Origin: Streptomyces sp. WAC08241 | GTDB taxonomy: Bacteria; Actinomycetota; Actinomycetes; Streptomycetales; Streptomycetaceae | Direction of reading: 5' to 3' | NCBI GenBank assembly: GCA_007858575.1 | Contig: CP042279.1 | Location: 496,001 to 560,000, forward strand | DNA length: 64,000 bases | Program-made: the position numbers and the translations under genes | The notes under the pieces: generated by a model | Told to the model about the DNA's origin: nothing | Seen by the model: only the letters and a program-made list of their open reading frames with translations | Database searches by the model: none | Shown: piece by piece, positions 22,388-36,356 of the stretch | How the letters are laid out: every line of letters starts with the position of its first letter | Numbering within the stretch: the first letter of the stretch is position 1

Positions 22388-22883
22388 GGCCCGAGCCGCT
22401 GGATCAGGGCCTGCTTGTTCAAGCACCCCTGCAGTGGCCATCCACTACTCAAGAAGATTCCCTCGGCGAGGGCGTATTCCGGCATGCCGTAATGCGTTTC
22501 GAATGACTCGATTATGAGTCACCGAGGAAATCCGCTAAAGTAGTGAACACGCCGGAAGGGCCCGGAGCGAAAGCGAAAGGGACCGGAAAGCACCGAGGAA
22601 ATCGGATCGGAAAGATCTGATAGAGTCGGAAACGCAAGACCGAAGGGAAAAGCCCGGAGGAAAGCCCGAGAGGGTGAGTACGAAGGAAGCGTCCGTTCCT
22701 TGAGAACTCAACAGCGTGCCAAAAATCAACGCCAGATTAGTTGATACCCCGTCCGGCCGGATCTCCGGTTGGTCGAGGTTCCTTTGAAGAAAAAACACAG
22801 CGAGGACGCTGTGGACGGTCGGCCACATTCCGGCATGACTGTCCCGCTCAACGCGAGTGTCTCACCCGATTACGGGTAAACAT
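22388..22883 (+). promoter_or_regulatory. rRNA leader with further promoter candidates and antitermination-like element
   Basis: About 500 bp of AT-richer leader. GATAGAGT near 22617 and TAAAGT near 22535 resemble additional -10 elements. The block CCTTGAGAACTCAACAGCG near 22698 is the conserved actinobacterial pre-16S element, next to the processing stem. No protein gene is present. Confidence 0.6.
22713..22731 (+). other. left arm of 16S processing stem
   Basis: AGCGTGCCAA and ATCAACG here pair with CGTTGAT and TTGGCACGCT at 24464-24483, enclosing the whole 16S. This is the expected RNase III-type processing stalk. Confidence 0.8.
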
Positions 22884-24405
<1,522 letters not shown>

Positions 24406-24463
24406 TAAGGAGCACAGCACCGGATGCAGACGAACGTTCTGCACGGTCAGCTCATGGGTGGAA

Positions 24464-24483
24464 CGTTGATTAGTTGGCACGCT
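24464..24483 (+). other. right arm of 16S processing stem
   Basis: Complement of the left arm at 22713-22731, located in the 16S-23S spacer. The rest of the spacer (24406-24659) contains no tRNA, as is usual in Streptomyces. Confidence 0.8.
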
Positions 24484-24659
24484 CGGTTGTTCTCCTTCAC
24501 CAGTACTGCTTCGGCGTGGACCGTGACGAGAGCGCAAACGAGTGTGCCTGGCACGTTGTTGGGTGTCTGAGGGTACGGCCGTGAGGTCGTCCTTCAAGGA
24601 TGCCGGCCCCAGTGAAGCTCTGCTCTGGCAGGGTGTGATGGGTGGCTGGTCGTTGTTTG

Positions 24660-24683
24660 AGAACTACACAGTGGACGCGAGCA
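24660..24683 (+). other. left arm of 23S processing stem
   Basis: AGAACTA and CACAGTGGACGCGAGCA pair with TGCTCGCGTCCACTGTG and TTAGTTCT at 27803-27827, enclosing 23S in a near-perfect 24-bp stalk. Confidence 0.85.
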
Positions 24684-24688
24684 TCTGT

Positions 24689-27797
<3,109 letters not shown>

Positions 27798-27802
27798 TCA
27801 GT

Positions 27803-27827
27803 TGCTCGCGTCCACTGTGTTAGTTCT
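27803..27827 (+). other. right arm of 23S processing stem
   Basis: Pairs with 24660-24683; lies between 23S and 5S. Confidence 0.85.
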
Positions 27828-27903
27828 GAAGCAACGAACAGTTGCTGGTTTCTTGAGCCAGAACACAACTACAGAGTGTGCTTGTTCGCTCGAAACCGAT
27901 AGG

Positions 27904-28021
27904 GTTTCGGTGGTCATAGCGTTAGGGAAACGCCCGGTTACATTCCGAACCCGGAAGCTAAGCCTTTCAGCGCCGATGGTACTGCAGGGGGACCCTGTGG
28001 GAGAGTAGGACACCGCCGAAC
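27904..28021 (+). rRNA. 5S ribosomal RNA
   Basis: About 118 nt from GTTTCGGTGGTCATAGCG to GACACCGCCGAAC, with the conserved CCGAACCCGGAAGCTAAG loop. It completes the operon. The G run near 27987 may be one base short. Confidence 0.95.
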
Positions 28022-28029
28022 AATTCTTC

Positions 28030-28077
28030 AGGACCCCTGGTCCCAGCGTTCATGCTGGGACCAGGGTCCTTTGTTTT
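28030..28077 (+). terminator. rRNA operon terminator
   Basis: AGGACCC and TGGTCCCAGC pair with GCTGGGACCA and GGGTCCT around a 6-base loop, followed by TTTGTTTTT: a classical strong intrinsic terminator. Confidence 0.95.
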
Positions 28078-28157
28078 TCCCTGATTTTTCTCCACTGCGC
28101 GGCGGAGTGCCGGCTGCGCGAGAATGACTGCAGTACCCGAAGACAGGAGTCACGACC

Positions 28158-30114
28158 ATGCCCACCAACTCTCCCGACGACCGTCCGGAGCGCGAGCCGC
28201 GTCGCAGGGACGGTGGTGGTGGCGACCGGGGCGGCTTCCGTGGGCCGCGCCGGGACGACCGTGGCGGCGACAACCGGGGTGGCGACAACCGTGGCGGCGG
28301 CTTCCGCCGAGACGACCGTCGTGACGATCGCGGCGGTGACAACCGTGGCGACAACCGGGGTGGGTTCCGTCGTGACGACCGTGGCGGCGACCGCCCGGCC
28401 TTCCGTCGTGACGACAACCGGGGTGGCGGTGGTTTCCGCCGGGACGACCGCCGTGATGAGCGTCCGTCGTTCCGTCGGGACGACCGGCCTTCGTACCAGC
28501 GTGACGACCGTCGTGACGACAACCGGGTGGTGGCTTCCGCCGCGACGACCGCGGCGGGGACAACCGCGGTGGCGGCGGCTTCCGCCGTGACGACAACCGC
28601 GGTGGTGACAACCGTGGCGGTGGCTTCCGGCGCGATGAGCGGCGTGATGAGCGTCCGTCGTTCCGTCGCGATGACCGGCCCTCGTACCAGCGTGACGACC
28701 GTCGTGACGACAACCGTGGTGGTGGCTTCCGTCGGGACGACCGTAGCGGCGACCGGCCTTCCTTCCGGCGCGATGACCGCCGTGACGACCGCCGTGACGA
28801 CCGTCCGTCGTTCCGTCGGGACGACCGGCGTGACGACAACCGCGGTGGTGACAACCGTGGCGGTGGCTTCCGGCGCGATGAGCGGCGTGATGAGCGTCCG
28901 TCGTTCCGTCGCGATGACCGGCCTTCGTACCAGCGTGACGACCGTCGTGACGACAACCGTGGTGGCGGCTTCCGCCGCGACGACCGTGGCGGGGACAACC
29001 GCGGTGGCGGCTTCCGGCGTGACGAGCGGCGTGATGAGCGTCCGTCGTTCCGTCGGGACGAGCGGCCTTCGTACCAGCGTGACGACCGTCGTGACGACAA
29101 CCGTGGTGGTGGGTTCCGTCGGGACGACCGTGGCGGTGGCTTCCGGCGCGATGACAATCGCGGTGGTGGCGGGTTCCGCCGGGACGACAGCCGGGGCGGT
29201 GGCTTCCGGCGGGACGACCGGGGCGGCGACAGCCGTGGCGGGTACGGGCGCCGTGACGACCGGGGCGGTCGGGACCGTGACCGGGACCGTGGTGACCGCG
29301 CGCCCATCAAGCGGCTGCCGATCCCGCCGGAGGTCACCGGTGAGGAGATCGACCCGGACGTGCGCCAGGAGCTGATGAGCCTGCCCAAGGGGCTCGCCGA
29401 GGACGTCTCGCGCAACCTCGTCATGGTCGCCCAGCTCATCGACGAGGACCCGGAGAAGGCCTACGGGTACTCCAGGGTCGCCCTGCGGCTCGCCTCCCGC
29501 GTCGCCGCCGTCCGCGAGGCCGCCGGCTTCGCCGCGTACGCCACGCAGAAGTACTCCGAGGCGCTGGCCGAGTTCCGGGCCGCGCGGCGGATGAGCGGCG
29601 GTGTCGAGCTGTGGCCCGTCATGGCCGACTGCGAGCGCGGCCTCGGCCGGCCCGAGCGGGCGCTCGCGATGGCCGGTGAGCCCGAGGTGCAGAAGCTGGA
29701 CAAGGCCGGGCAGGTCGAGATGCGGCTCGTGGCCGCCGGCGCCCGCCGGGACATGGGGCAGCTCGACGCGGCCATCGTGACGCTCCAGAGCCCCGAGCTG
29801 CCTCCGGCGCCGTGCACCCGTGGACCGCGCGCCTGCGGTACGCGTACGCCGACGCGCTCCTCGCCGCCGGTCGTGAGCAGGAGGCCCGCGAGTGGTTCGG
29901 CAAGGCCCTGGAGGCCGACAAGGACGGCGCCACGGACGCCTCCGACCGGCTCGCCGAGCTGGACGGCGTCGAGTTCGTCGACGCGTTCGACGACTCGGAG
30001 GAGGAGCACGCGGAGGACTCCGTGGAGGAGACCGGCGGCGTCGTCGTCGATGACGTCGAGCTCGACGGCGACGACCGTGACGACCGCGAGGACCGTGACG
30101 GCGACAAGGGCTGA
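28158..30114 (+). CDS. Arg/Asp/Gly-repeat protein with helical-repeat C-terminus
   Basis: A protein of about 652 residues in two parts. Residues 1-380 are a low-complexity array built from units such as FRRDDRRDERPSFRRDD, RPSYQRDDRRDDNR and GGDNRGGG, strongly charged with almost equal Arg and Asp, plus Gly, Phe and Tyr. From about 385 (IKRLPIPPEVTGEEIDPDVR) follows a globular helical region with TPR-like repeats (ALRLASRVAAVREAAGFAAY, EALAEFRAARR, YADALLAAGREQEAREWFG) and an acidic Asp/Glu tail. ATG at 28158 after CAGGAG. Frames break near 28530 and 29792 (one G each). The repeats resemble RGG/RD-type RNA-binding disordered regions; the position next to the rRNA terminator may be coincidence. 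The biochemical function is unknown to me. Confidence 0.75.
28230..29280 (+). repeat. coding tandem repeat array, about 40-residue period
   Basis: The DNA repeats blocks of about 120 bp, each giving an Arg/Asp-rich half and an Asn/Arg/Gly-rich half; blocks near 28440, 28640, 28880 and 29020 are almost identical over 100 bp. Such identity suggests recent unequal recombination, and it is prone to assembly collapse. Confidence 0.8.
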
Positions 30115-30135
30115 TCCGGGGAGAGACCGGTGGTG

Positions 30136-30167
30136 AGAAGGGCGGCACCCGCGGGTGCCGCCCTTCT
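30136..30167. terminator. bidirectional terminator
   Basis: AGAAGGGCGGCACCC pairs with GGGTGCCGCCCTTCT, a perfect 15-bp stem between the repeat-protein gene and the convergent DUF1015 gene. Confidence 0.9.
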
Positions 30168-30195
30168 TCGTTTCCGGCTTCGTTTCCGGTGTTCC

Positions 30196-31487
30196 TCAGT
30201 CCAGCGCGAGGCTTCTCAGGACCAGGCCCGTCGCCGGCTTCGGGCCGAAGGAGGTCGACTTGCGGGCATCGTGACGCCCTGGCGGGCCAGGTCCCGGACG
30301 ACCTCCTCCCGTACCGGGTGCATGAGGACCGCCGTACCGCCGCGGCGTTCCGCCTGGGCCACGGCCGCCTCGGTGTCGTGGATGTAGGCGATGTCCTCGG
30401 GGGCGTCCGGGACGTGCCAGACGTGCTCCAGGAGGGCGGAGTGCAGGACGGTCGCGTCCAGCGTCCGCCAGGCCTCGGGGCGGTCCGTACGGATCGCGCG
30501 GTCCAGGAGGGCCGGGTCCGGGCGGTCCAGGAGGTGGAAGGCGCCGTCGCCCGCCAGGAGGAAGGCGTTGCCGTCGGCCGCAGCGGCCGCCAGGGCCTCC
30601 AGGGCCGTCGGCAGGGGGCCGTCGAGGCGGCGCACCCGGAAGGAGCCCTCGACGGCCGCGAGGGCGTCGGCGACCGGGAGGCGGTTGAGGAGGCGGTGGA
30701 TGGCGCGGACCCGCAGGGGTAGCGGGCGGTGTCGACCAGGAGGACCAGGCCGCGGTTCCAGGAGCCCGGGGCGACGTGCTCCTCGCGCAGGCGCAGGTAC
30801 GTCGCCCAGCGGTGGTGACCGTCGGCGATGAGGGCCTGGTGGCGGCCGAGGTCCGCGGCGACGGCCGCCTGCTCGGCCGGGTCGGTCACCGCCCACAGGC
30901 GGTGGCAGAAGCCGTCCTCGGTGGTGGTGGAGAGCAGCGGCTCGCGCTCCGCGGCCCGCTCGATCACCGCGTCCGCGCCGCCGGCTTCCTCCCCGACGTA
31001 GGTGAGGAGCAGGGGTTCGAGGTTGGCCGCGGTCGTCCGCATCAGGTCGGCGCGGTCCTCGACCACGTGCGGCATCACGTCCTCGTGCGGGAGGACGACG
31101 CCCGCCTCGGGGGCGGAGAGCTCCAGGGCCCCGATGATCCCCCGCTGGAGGATCCCGTCGCCGCGCTGCTCGTACACGTAGAGCGCGGGCACCGGATCGG
31201 GCGCGAGGACGCCGTCCGCGAGCCAGCGGTCGAGGGTGACGGCGGCCTTGCGGTGGCGGGTCCCGGCGGTGAGCGCCTGGGGAGGATCAGCCGGACGATG
31301 TTGTGCGGGTCCGCCGACTCCAGGTGGAGCAGCCCGTCAGGTCGTACGACGACGTCGTAGGAGGGGACGTCACGGCGGCGAGGCTGCCGACCCGCTCGGG
31401 GACGTACCGCAGCCCGCGGAACGGGGCCAGGCGCAGCCCCGTGCTGTCGTCGCGGACGTCGGCGGCCGCGTGACCTGAGGTGTTCAT
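30196..31487 (-). CDS. DUF1015-family protein
   Basis: About 432 residues. It has the family marks: FRGLRYVPERVG and SPPYDVV at the N-terminus, HNIVRLILP, LYVYEQ, and IADGHHRWATYLRLR in the middle. DUF1015 proteins are widespread, conserved and functionally uncharacterised. ATG at 31487 (MNTSGHAAADV). Bases are missing near 31362, 31280, 30722 and 30262; the last reveals the true end RKSTSFGPKP through ALD. It is divergent from the HAD phosphatase gene with 79 bp between starts. Confidence 0.85.
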
Positions 31488-31566
31488 CTCGACATCGTAT
31501 GTGCGCCGGGGCATGAGCGATGATCGGGGTAGTGGGGGATCACAACCGGTGAGGCGAGGAGCGAGC

Positions 31567-32639
31567 GTGACGGTGCACGGTGACCAGGGACGGCGGAGCG
31601 GCGGCAGGACGCGGCCGGGGAGCAGCGCGGAGGCGCTGAGCGGGGCGTACGACACGGCCCTCCTCGATCTGGACGGGGTCGTGTACGCGGGCGGCCTGGC
31701 CGTTCCGCACGCCGTCGAGTCCCTCGGGACGGCCCGGGACGGCGGGATGCGCCTCGCGTACGTCACCAACAACGCGCTGCGGACGCCGGAGGCGGTCGCG
31801 GAGCACCTCACGGAGCTCGGGGTGCCGGCGGAGGCCGGGGACGTGGTCACCTCGGCGCAGGCCGTCGCCCGGCTGATCGCGGACGAGGTGCCGGCCGGGT
31901 CCCGGGTGCTGCTCATCGGCGGCGAGGGGCTCGCGGTGGCGCTGCGCGAGCGGGGCCTGGTGCCGGTGGAGTCGGCGGACGACGACCCGGCGGCGGTCGT
32001 GCAGGGGTACGGAGGGCCGGAGCTGCCGTGGAAGCGGTTCGCGGAGGCGGCGTACGCGGTCGGGCGGGGCGTGCCGTGGTACGCCTCCAACACGGACCTG
32101 ACGATCCCCGGGGCGCGCGGGATCGGGCCCGGGAACGGGGCGGCCGTGGAGGTCGTGCGGATCGCCACCGGCGGCCGCTTCGAGCCGAAGGTCGCGGGGA
32201 AGCCGCTGCCGCCGATGCACCGGGAGACGGTGCTGCGGACCGGGGCGGAACGGCCCCTGGTCGTCGGGGACCGGCTCGACACGGACATCGAGGGCGCGTT
32301 CAACGGCGGCGTCGACTCGCTGCTCGTCCTGACCGGGGTGACGGACGTGGCGCAGTTGCTCGCGGCCGCGCTCGAGCACCGGCCCACGTACGTGGCGGCC
32401 GATCTGCGGGGGCTGCTCACGGGCCAGCCGGAGGTGGTCGCCGACGGGGACGGCGGGTTCGTGTGCGGGGCGTGGCGGGCCTCGGTGGACGGGGGCGCGC
32501 TGACGGTCGAGGGACGGCGGCCGGGGAGGCCGACCCGATGGACGGCGTACGGGCCCTGTGCGGGGCCGCGTGGTCGGCGGCGGAGTCCGGCGCGGGCGCC
32601 CCGGACGGGGAGAAGGCGATCGCGCGGCTGGGGCTGTAG
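31567..32639 (+). CDS. HAD-superfamily (NagD-like) hydrolase
   Basis: Class IIA HAD phosphatase. Motif I is LLDLDGVVYAGG (nucleophile and acid Asp), motif II VTNNALRTPEAV, then PKVAGKPLPPM and motif IV VVGDRLDTDIEGA. Such enzymes dephosphorylate small phosphorylated sugars or nucleotides; the substrate is unknown. GTG at 31567 with GAGGCGAGGA upstream is my preferred start; an ATG at 31513 would add 18 residues. One G is lost near 32526 (GGGGGAGGCC read as GGGGAGGCC), just before the C-terminus. About 357 residues. Confidence 0.85.
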
Positions 32640-32642
32640 CCG

Positions 32643-32683
32643 GGGCGGGTCCTGGGACGGAGGAGCCGGGGGCGGGTCCTGGG
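32643..32683. repeat. 27-bp direct repeat after the HAD gene
   Basis: GGGCGGGTCCTGGG occurs at 32643 and 32670 (27-bp offset), with weaker G-rich similarity continuing to about 32700, directly after the HAD-gene stop. Confidence 0.65.
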
Positions 32684-32737
32684 GCAGAGGGGCCGGAGGA
32701 GGCGGGCGGGCGAGCGGCCACGGGGTGGCCGAGGAAG

Positions 32738-32756
32738 TTGGATAGGCTAACCTAAC
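32738..32756. promoter_or_regulatory. iron box (DmdR/DtxR-type operator)
   Basis: TTGGATAGGCTAACCTAAC closely matches the actinobacterial iron-box consensus TTAGGTTAGGCTAACCTAA, 66 bp before the ABC ATPase start. It predicts repression when iron is plentiful. Confidence 0.85.
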
Positions 32757-32821
32757 TCCGCTTGGGTCGTGGTCGTCAGCGTCCGCCACGGTCACGGACG
32801 AGGACGACGGGAGTCGCGGGC

Positions 32822-33666
32822 ATGGCGGGTACGGACGGTCGGCGGGAGCAGCGCCTGCGCGCGGAAGCGGTCACCCTGGCGTACGAGCAGCGGGTCATCG
32901 CCCGTGACCTGTCCGTCGAGATCCCCGACAACTCCTTCACCGTCATCGTCGGGCCGAACGCCTGCGGCAAGTCCACCCTGCTGCGCGCCCTCTCCCGGAT
33001 GCTGAAGCCCACCGAGGGGCGCGTCCTGCTCGACGGGCAGTCGATCCACTCCCTGCCCGCCAAGAAGGTCGCCAAGACCCTCGGGCTGCTGCCCCAGACC
33101 TCCCTGGCCCCCGACGGCATCACCGTCTCCGACCTCGTCGCCCGCGGCCGCTACCCCCACCAGGGGCTGCTGCGCCAGTGGTCCCCGGAGGACGAGCGGA
33201 TCACCCGGGAGTCGATGGCGGCGACCGGCGTCGCCGAGCTGGCCGAGCGGTACGTGGACGAGCTCTCCGGCGGTCAGCGCCAGCGCGTCTGGATCGCCAT
33301 GGCGCTCGCCCAGCAGACCCCGCTGCTCCTGCTCGACGAGCCGACGACGTACCTCGACATCCAGCACCAGATCGACGTCCTCGACCTGTGCGCCGAGCTG
33401 CACGAGACGCAGGGGCGCACGCTCGTCGCCGTCCTGCACGACCTCAACCACGCGGCCCGGTACGCGACCCACCTCATCGCCGTCCGCGCCGGCGAGGTGG
33501 TCGCCGAGGGCCGCCGTCCGAGGTCGTGACCGCCGAACTGGTCGAGCGGGTCTTCGGGCTGCGCTGCCAGGTCATCGAGGACCCGGAGACGGGGACCCCG
33601 CTGGTCGTGCCCGCCGGACGGAAGGCGCGCGCCGCCGCGACCGCGGAGCCCGCGCTGCGGAAGTGA
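32822..33666 (+). CDS. iron-siderophore ABC transporter ATP-binding protein
   Basis: FecE/FepC-like ATPase of about 281 residues: Walker A GPNACGKSTLL, signature LSGGQRQRVWIAMAL, Walker B LLLLDEPTTYLDIQHQ, H-loop LHDLNHAARY. The iron box upstream and family match indicate ferric-siderophore uptake. No FecCD permease or binding protein is adjacent, so it likely energises permeases encoded elsewhere. ATG at 32822 (MAGTDGRREQRL). One C is lost at about 33514 (GGCCCGCCG read as GGCCGCCG). Confidence 0.9.
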
Positions 33667-33682
33667 CGCGGGCGGGGAGCGG

Positions 33683-33777
33683 GCTGCGGATGGCGAGCGC
33701 CGCTACAGATGGCGAACGTCGCTACAGATGGCGAGCTTGGCTACGGACAGTCAGAGCCGCTACAGATAGCGGGTGGC
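33683..33777. repeat. five 19-bp tandem repeats
   Basis: Units at 33683, 33702, 33721, 33740 and 33759, exact 19-bp spacing, consensus GCTACAGATGGCGAGCGTC. A sixth degenerate unit at 33778 enters the 3' end of the SCP2 gene. The array fills the gap between convergent genes. Confidence 0.92.
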
Positions 33778-33778
33778 G

Positions 33779-34126
33779 CTACAGGAGCGAGCGGAGCCGC
33801 AGGAGGTCGCGGAAGCCGGCCTCCAGCCTGACCCGGCCCGAGGCCCAGGCCTTCGCGAAGTTCAGCCGCCCGTCCACCATCGCCACCAGGTCGTCTCCGG
33901 TCATCGCGAGCCGGATCTGCGCCTTGGCCGGCGGCGGGCCCTCCACCGTGGAGTCCACCCGGATCCGGCCGTCCGCGAGGCGGCCCGTGAAGGTGGTGTC
34001 CAGGTCGGTGACGTGGCAGCTCAGGCTGCGGTCGAGCGCGGCGGCGCCGCGCACGTCGCCGTCCGCCCGCGCGAGGCTGTCGGAAAGTCTGTCCAGTGCG
34101 CCGCGGCACTCCGTGATCGTCGCCAT
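33779..34126 (-). CDS. SCP2 sterol-carrier-fold protein
   Basis: Intact, 115 residues. SCP-2-like lipid-binding fold: DTTFTGRLADGRIRV, AQIRLAMTGDDLVAMVDGRL, NFAKAWASGRVRLEAGFRDLLRLRSLL. Such small proteins bind hydrophobic ligands; the ligand is unknown. ATG at 34126. The final Leu codon and stop are part of the 19-bp tandem array's last, degenerate unit. It is divergent from the tlyA operon. Confidence 0.88.
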   Translation of the reverse strand: MATITECRGALDRLSDSLARADGDVRGAAALDRSLSCHVTDLDTTFTGRLADGRIRVDSTVEGPPPAKAQIRLAMTGDDLVAMVDGRLNFAKAWASGRVRLEAGFRDLLRLRSLL

Positions 34127-34168
34127 CGCCGTCGACGGTACCCCAGGGCTTCGCGGTAGCGTCGGGGC

Positions 34169-34515
34169 ATGAGCGAAGCGATGCCGGAGCCGGTGGTGGA
34201 AGCGGCGACGGAGCCGGTGGTGGACGACCGGGCCGACGAAGGGTCCGAGGAGGCCGGTGGGGCGCCCGTCGGGGCGTCCGGAGAGGAGTCGGGCGAGGAG
34301 TCCGGGGAGCCCGCCGCGCCCGCGCCCCTCGGGGTCGCCCGGGAGCGCACCGGCCACCCCGCCGTCGACGCCCGCCTCGCGCGTCTCGCCGAGGTCGACG
34401 CCCTCCCGGCGGACGGGCACCCGGAGGTGTACGAGGATGTACACCGCGGCCTGCGCGACGAGCTGACCTCGCTCGACGCGCACCCCGCCCCCGTCCGTAC
34501 GACAACAGGAGCTGA
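34169..34515 (+). CDS. small acidic hypothetical protein upstream of tlyA
   Basis: Starts ATG at 34169 (MSEAMPEPVVEAATEPVVDD), acidic and disordered for 55 residues, then a helical segment GHPAVDARLARLAEVDALP and EVYEDVHRGLRDELTSLD. If a C is restored in the run near 34492, the tail reads RPYDNRS and stops at TGA 34513-34515, giving about 115 residues. Without that base the frame fuses to tlyA as a 389-residue protein. I favour the separate small gene because tlyA has its own start and ribosome site. Function unknown. Confidence 0.65.
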
Positions 34516-34522
34516 ACAGAAC

Positions 34523-35334
<812 letters not shown>

Positions 35335-35338
<4 letters not shown>

Positions 35339-36256
35339 GCTCAACGGCAGCACCACCAGAGACCGCACCACGCACCGTCTTCCTGCTCGCGCACACCGGC
35401 CGGCCGGCCGCCGTGCGCAGTGCCGAACTGGTCGTCCAGGGGCTGCTGCGCGCCGGGCTCGGCGTCCGCGTCCTGGAGGCCGAGGCGGCGGACCTGCCGC
35501 TGCCGTCCTCCGTGGAGAAGGTCCCCGAGGCCTGCTCCGAGGCCATCGACGACTGTGAACTCCTCGTCGTCCTGGGCGGCGACGGCACCCTGCTGCGCGG
35601 CGCCGAGTTCTCCCGCGCCTCCGGGGTGCCGATGCTCGGCGTCAACCTGGGGCGGGTCGGCTTCTCGCGGAGGCCGAGGCGACGACCTCGACTAGGTCGT
35701 CGACCGGGTCGTCACCCGGGCGTACGAGGTCGAGGAGCGGATGACCCTCGACGTCACCGTGTACCAGAACGGCGACGTCCTGCACCGCGACTGGGCGCTC
35801 AACGAGGCGGCCGTGCAGAAGGTGTCCCCGGAGCGGATGCTGGAGGTCGTGCTCGCGATCGACGGGCGTCCGGTGACCGGCTTCGGCTGCGACGGGGTGA
35901 TCTGCGCGACACCGACGGGCTCCACGGCGTACGCCTTCTCGGCGGGCGGGCCGGTCGTCTGGCCCGAGGTCGAGGCGCTGCTCATGGTCCCGATCGGGGC
36001 CCACGCCCTCTTCGCCAAGCCGCTGGTGACCACCCCCGAGTCGATCCTCGCGGTCGAGGTCGAGCCGCACACCCCGGACGGGGTGCTGTGGTGCGACGGA
36101 CGGCGGACGGTGGAGCTCCCGGCGGGCGCGCGGGTCGAGGTCCGGCGGGGCGCCGTCCCGGTCCGGCTCGCCCGGCTGCACCACGCCTCCTTCACGGACC
36201 GGCTCGTCGCCAAGTTCGCCCTCCCGGTCTCGGGCTGGCGGGGCGCCCCGCGCTGA
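35335..36256 (+). CDS. nadK: NAD kinase, broken by frameshifts and a nonsense codon
   Basis: NAD kinase makes NADP from NAD and ATP. The GGDGTLLRGAEF motif (catalytic Asp) and ATPTGSTAYAFSAGGPVV are intact. TTG at 35335 (MSSTAAPPETAPRTVFLLAH) overlaps the tlyA stop. Two bases are missing near 35665 and 35680 (VGFLAEAE expected). In the restored frame a TAG at 35693-35695 stands where a sense codon, Lys in relatives I recall, should be. The rest (VVDRVVTRAYEVEERMTL to GAPR) is normal. nadK is essential in most bacteria, so a sequence error is likelier than a pseudogene. About 308 residues if repaired. Confidence 0.85.
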
Positions 36257-36356
36257 CCGGCCCCGCCCCGCCGGGTGTCCGAACGATCGGCGCGCCGGAG
36301 GGTTACGGCCGGGCCGATGTCGCATCGGACCAGGGAAACCTCGTAAGGTCTGGGGC

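Noticed and set aside
21723..22517. DNA glycosylase with a 55-residue C-terminal extension
   Set aside because: The extension is the translation of rRNA promoter DNA; a one-base loss near 22345 hides the TAA at 22349.
24406..24659. tRNA in the 16S-23S spacer
   Set aside because: No cloverleaf or TTCGA-type T-loop in place; Streptomyces spacers normally lack tRNAs.
33683..33777. Repeat arrays as CRISPR
   Set aside because: Units are 19-32 bp with no unique spacers between them, and no cas genes are present.
35693..35695. Recoded stop (TAG read as an amino acid) in nadK
   Set aside because: No other gene shows in-frame TAG once corrected, and two indels nearby point to poor local sequence quality.
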